Positions 62,097 to 64,000 of a stretch of 64,000 nt of DNA are shown here, piece after piece. Position 1 is the first letter of the stretch; every line of letters starts with the position of its first letter. A program made the translations under genes and the position numbers. Source of the stretch: Bradyrhizobium diazoefficiens (GTDB lineage Bacteria; Pseudomonadota; Alphaproteobacteria; Rhizobiales; Xanthobacteraceae); the NCBI RefSeq assembly GCF_016599855.1, contig NZ_CP067041.1:3906001-3970000 (forward strand), in the 5' to 3' direction. The notes under the pieces are model-generated. The model was not told where the DNA came from. It saw only the letters and a program-made list of their open reading frames with translations, and searched no databases.

Positions 62097-63086
62097 CTAG
62101 ATCCCTTCAAACAGAACTGTCGAAAGATACCGCTCGGAGAAGGACGGCACGATAGCCAAGATGGTTTTTCCCGCAGCTTCCGGCCGCTTGCCGATCTGAA
62201 GCGCTGCGGCGATCGCAGCACCGGAGGAGATGCCGCCCGGGATGCCCTCATGCCGCGCCAACGCGCGCGATATCTCGATCGCGGCGGCGGAGTTGACCTT
62301 CACGATCTCGTCGATCACAGAGCGGTCGAGAATCTCGGGCACGAAGCCAGCACCAAGCCCCTGGATCTTGTGCGGCGTGTGCTGGCCACCTGAGAGCACT
62401 GCGCTTTCCTCCGGCTCGACCGCGACGACGCGTAAGGACGGCTTGCGAGGCTTCAGAACCTGCCCCACACCGGTGATCGTGCCGCCGGTGCCGACGCCGG
62501 CAACGAAAAAGTCGATATTGCCGGCGGTATCGTTCCAGATCTCCTCCGCCGTAGTGCGGCGATGCACCTCGGGATTGGCGAGGTTCTTGAACTGCTGCGG
62601 CATCACCGAGTTCGGTGTCGTCTTCAAGAGCTCTTCGGCCGCGGCGATCGCGCCCTTCATGCCTTGGACGGCCGGCGTCAGCACCAGCTCGGCGCCGAGG
62701 AAGGCGAGCATCTTGCGCCGCTCGATCGACATGGATTCTGGCATCACCAGCTTCAAGCGGTAACCCCGTGACGCCGCGACGAAGGCGAGCGCAATGCCTG
62801 TATTGCCGGAGGTCGGCTCGATCAGCACGGTGTCCGGCTTGACGATGCCCGCCTTCTCCATGGCAATGATCATGGCCGCGCCGATGCGGTCCTTCACGCT
62901 CGCGGCCGGATTGAAATATTCAAGCTTTGCCAGAATAGTCGCGTTGACGCCGTGCATGTCCGGCAGCCGGCGCAGGCGCACGACCGGCGTGTCGCCGAAA
63001 GCCTCGACGATCGAGTCATAGATTCGGCCGCGGCCGGGTTGGTGCGCTGCACCCGTGTTTGCACCCGTCTTGGACGATGCCTCCAT
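62097..63086 (-). CDS. cysK: Cysteine synthase A
   Basis: A 329-residue PLP enzyme making cysteine from O-acetylserine and sulfide. The PLP lysine is ~K65 in [11 protein letters not shown]. The substrate loop is [12 protein letters not shown]; the phosphate-binding loop is [18 protein letters not shown]-type [14 protein letters not shown] is near the end. The start at 63086 has AAGGAGTT 5 nt upstream; the frame extends to 63257 but the leader is Cys/Arg-rich and unlikely. It likely forms an operon with the BrnA-like gene. Confidence 0.95.
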   Translation of the reverse strand: MEASSKTGANTGAAHQPGRGRIYDSIVEAFGDTPVVRLRRLPDMHGVNATILAKLEYFNPAASVKDRIGAAMIIAMEKAGIVKPDTVLIEPTSGNTGIALAFVAASRGYRLKLVMPESMSIERRKMLAFLGAELVLTPAVQGMKGAIAAAEELLKTTPNSVMPQQFKNLANPEVHRRTTAEEIWNDTAGNIDFFVAGVGTGGTITGVGQVLKPRKPSLRVVAVEPEESAVLSGGQHTPHKIQGLGAGFVPEILDRSVIDEIVKVNSAAAIEISRALARHEGIPGGISSGAAIAAALQIGKRPEAAGKTILAIVPSFSERYLSTVLFEGI

Positions 63087-63307
63087 GATGAACTCCTTGT
63101 GACAACAATTTGCTTCCAGCGCAGCGCTTGCGCAGTGACGGACAGCTTGTGACGACGCGCAAGCGACAATGCGGCACATGTTAAATACGCTGCATCGCAA
63201 AATCGCGTGAGCTCTAATTAGCAGAAAACCAACGCATTTGTGTTGCGACCTCGTCAACTGATTCGGCTTATGTTAGACTTAGGTCTGGAAGCAGGGAGGT
63301 CACCACG

Positions 63308-63526
63308 ATGTCAGCAATTGCTGAAGTGTTGTCGACCATCGCGCCGAGGCGTGATCCGCGTTGCAGCGAGTTGCCTACCTGTCCCGTGTGCGCCGACTCC
63401 ATGGTCGCCGCCGAAGCCTCTGCCTACGTCTCGGACCACGTGATCAGCTATCTCTGGACCTGCGACACTTGCGGCTACGGCTTCGTCACCAAGCACGCCG
63501 TCAAGCAACGGCTCATCCGTAATTGA
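63308..63526 (+). CDS. Small zinc-ribbon protein
   Basis: A 72-residue protein with two CxxC pairs (TCPVC, TCDTC) about 27 residues apart, flanking VAAEASAYVSDHVISYLW. GGGAGG lies ~7 nt before ATG 63308. It is oriented opposite to cysK and converges with tgt, whose stop is 1 bp away. Function unknown. Confidence 0.65.
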   Translation: MSAIAEVLSTIAPRRDPRCSELPTCPVCADSMVAAEASAYVSDHVISYLWTCDTCGYGFVTKHAVKQRLIRN

Positions 63527-63527
63527 T

Positions 63528-64000
63528 CTAGCGCGGGGCGATGTCGCCCCTCGCCCAGTGCTCGCGCGTACGCTGATAGAATTCGTCGAACCTTCCGTGT
63601 GCGATCGCATCCCTGATGCCCAGCATCAGAGACTGGTAGTAAGCGATATTGATTTCGGACAGCAGCATCGCCCCCAGCGTCTCGCCGGCCTTGACGAGAT
63701 GGTGGAGATAGGCGCGCGCGTAGTTGCGCGCCGACGGCCATGAGCTCTCCTCGTCGAGCGGACGCGAATCGTCGGCGTGACGTGCGTTGCGCAGATTGAC
63801 CTGGCCGAAACGCGTGAAGGCGACGCCGTGACGACCATTGCGTGTGGGCATCACGCAATCGAACATGTCAACGCCGCGCTTCACCGCCTCGAGAATGTCG
63901 TCGGGCGTGCCAACGCCCATCAGATAGCGCGGCCTGTCCGTCGGCAGCGCCGGCGCGGTCTCATCGATCATCGCCAGCATCACCGCCTGCGGCTCGCCGA
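63528..64000 (-). CDS. tgt: tRNA-guanine transglycosylase (C-terminal part, start outside window)
   Basis: The last ~157 residues of Tgt, which inserts queuosine precursors into tRNA anticodons. RPRYLMGVGTPDDILEAVKRGVD, MFDCVMPTRNGRHG (with the nucleophilic Asp) and NYARAYLHHLVKAGE are clear. Strikingly, the zinc site is absent: the usual CxCxxC is SSWPSA and the later His position is Ile (SEINIAYYQ). The N-terminal (upstream) part of the gene lies beyond base 64000. Confidence 0.9.
   Translation of the reverse strand, partial: GEPQAVMLAMIDETAPALPTDRPRYLMGVGTPDDILEAVKRGVDMFDCVMPTRNGRHGVAFTRFGQVNLRNARHADDSRPLDEESSWPSARNYARAYLHHLVKAGETLGAMLLSEINIAYYQSLMLGIRDAIAHGRFDEFYQRTREHWARGDIAPR

Overview
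The window looks like chromosomal DNA of a Bradyrhizobium-type alphaproteobacterium. It is GC-rich and GC3-biased. It carries a NasST nitrate-sensing pair, a phosphatidylcholine synthase (pcs), a cyclic beta-glucan locus arranged like ndvC-ndvD-ndvB, and interspersed repeats that I recognise from Bradyrhizobium genomes. Taxonomy is inferred from gene content only; no rRNA is present.

Layout. 1-2.9 kb (minus): nasT-nasS, then a leader with a sigma-54-like promoter and ANTAR-type hairpins, then a formate/nitrite (FNT) channel cut by the window edge. 2.9-7 kb: rimO, a hypothetical gene, and argD preceded by an arginine-rich 29-codon ORF plus hairpins laid out like a transcription attenuator. 7-11.4 kb (minus): a Crp/Fnr regulator and a four-gene operon ending in a membrane-anchored trehalose-6-phosphate synthase with an extracytoplasmic domain. 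11.5-22.6 kb: qor-like oxidoreductase, TerC-like protein, pcs, UbiH-type monooxygenase, AEC transporter, hspQ, an IalB-like protein, a YejA-like binding protein, an adenylate-forming enzyme lacking its P-loop, and a degenerate GGDEF protein. 22.7-36.6 kb: housekeeping genes sdhE-mfd, recG, glmS and glmU with small accessory genes. 36.6-42 kb: ndvC / ndvD / ndvB, for periplasmic beta-(1,3),(1,6)-glucans.

42.2-48.1 kb begins at a tRNA-Lys gene and is accessory: many very small genes (zinc ribbons, one- and two-TM peptides, a duplicated 60-residue family with TTG starts), long non-coding stretches, and a truncated gene at the tRNA 3' end. 48.1-50.7 kb is a decaying aromatic-catabolism cluster: a frameshifted LysR gene, a Dabb protein, maleylacetate reductase, and a truncated amidohydrolase. 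50.8-53 kb holds a Nudix hydrolase, an AI-2E family exporter and a zinc-ribbon protein. 53.0-53.8 kb is an interspersed-repeat block. 53.9-64 kb: acetoacetyl-CoA synthetase, small proteins, a formyltransferase, a DMT transporter beside a RidA fragment, a secreted caspase-like protein, an orphan BrnA-type antitoxin, cysK, and the 3' part of tgt, which lacks the usual zinc ligands.

The best candidates for undescribed biology are the argD attenuator, the NasT-type leader of the FNT gene, the zinc-ligand-free Tgt, and the sensor-fused trehalose phosphate synthase operon.
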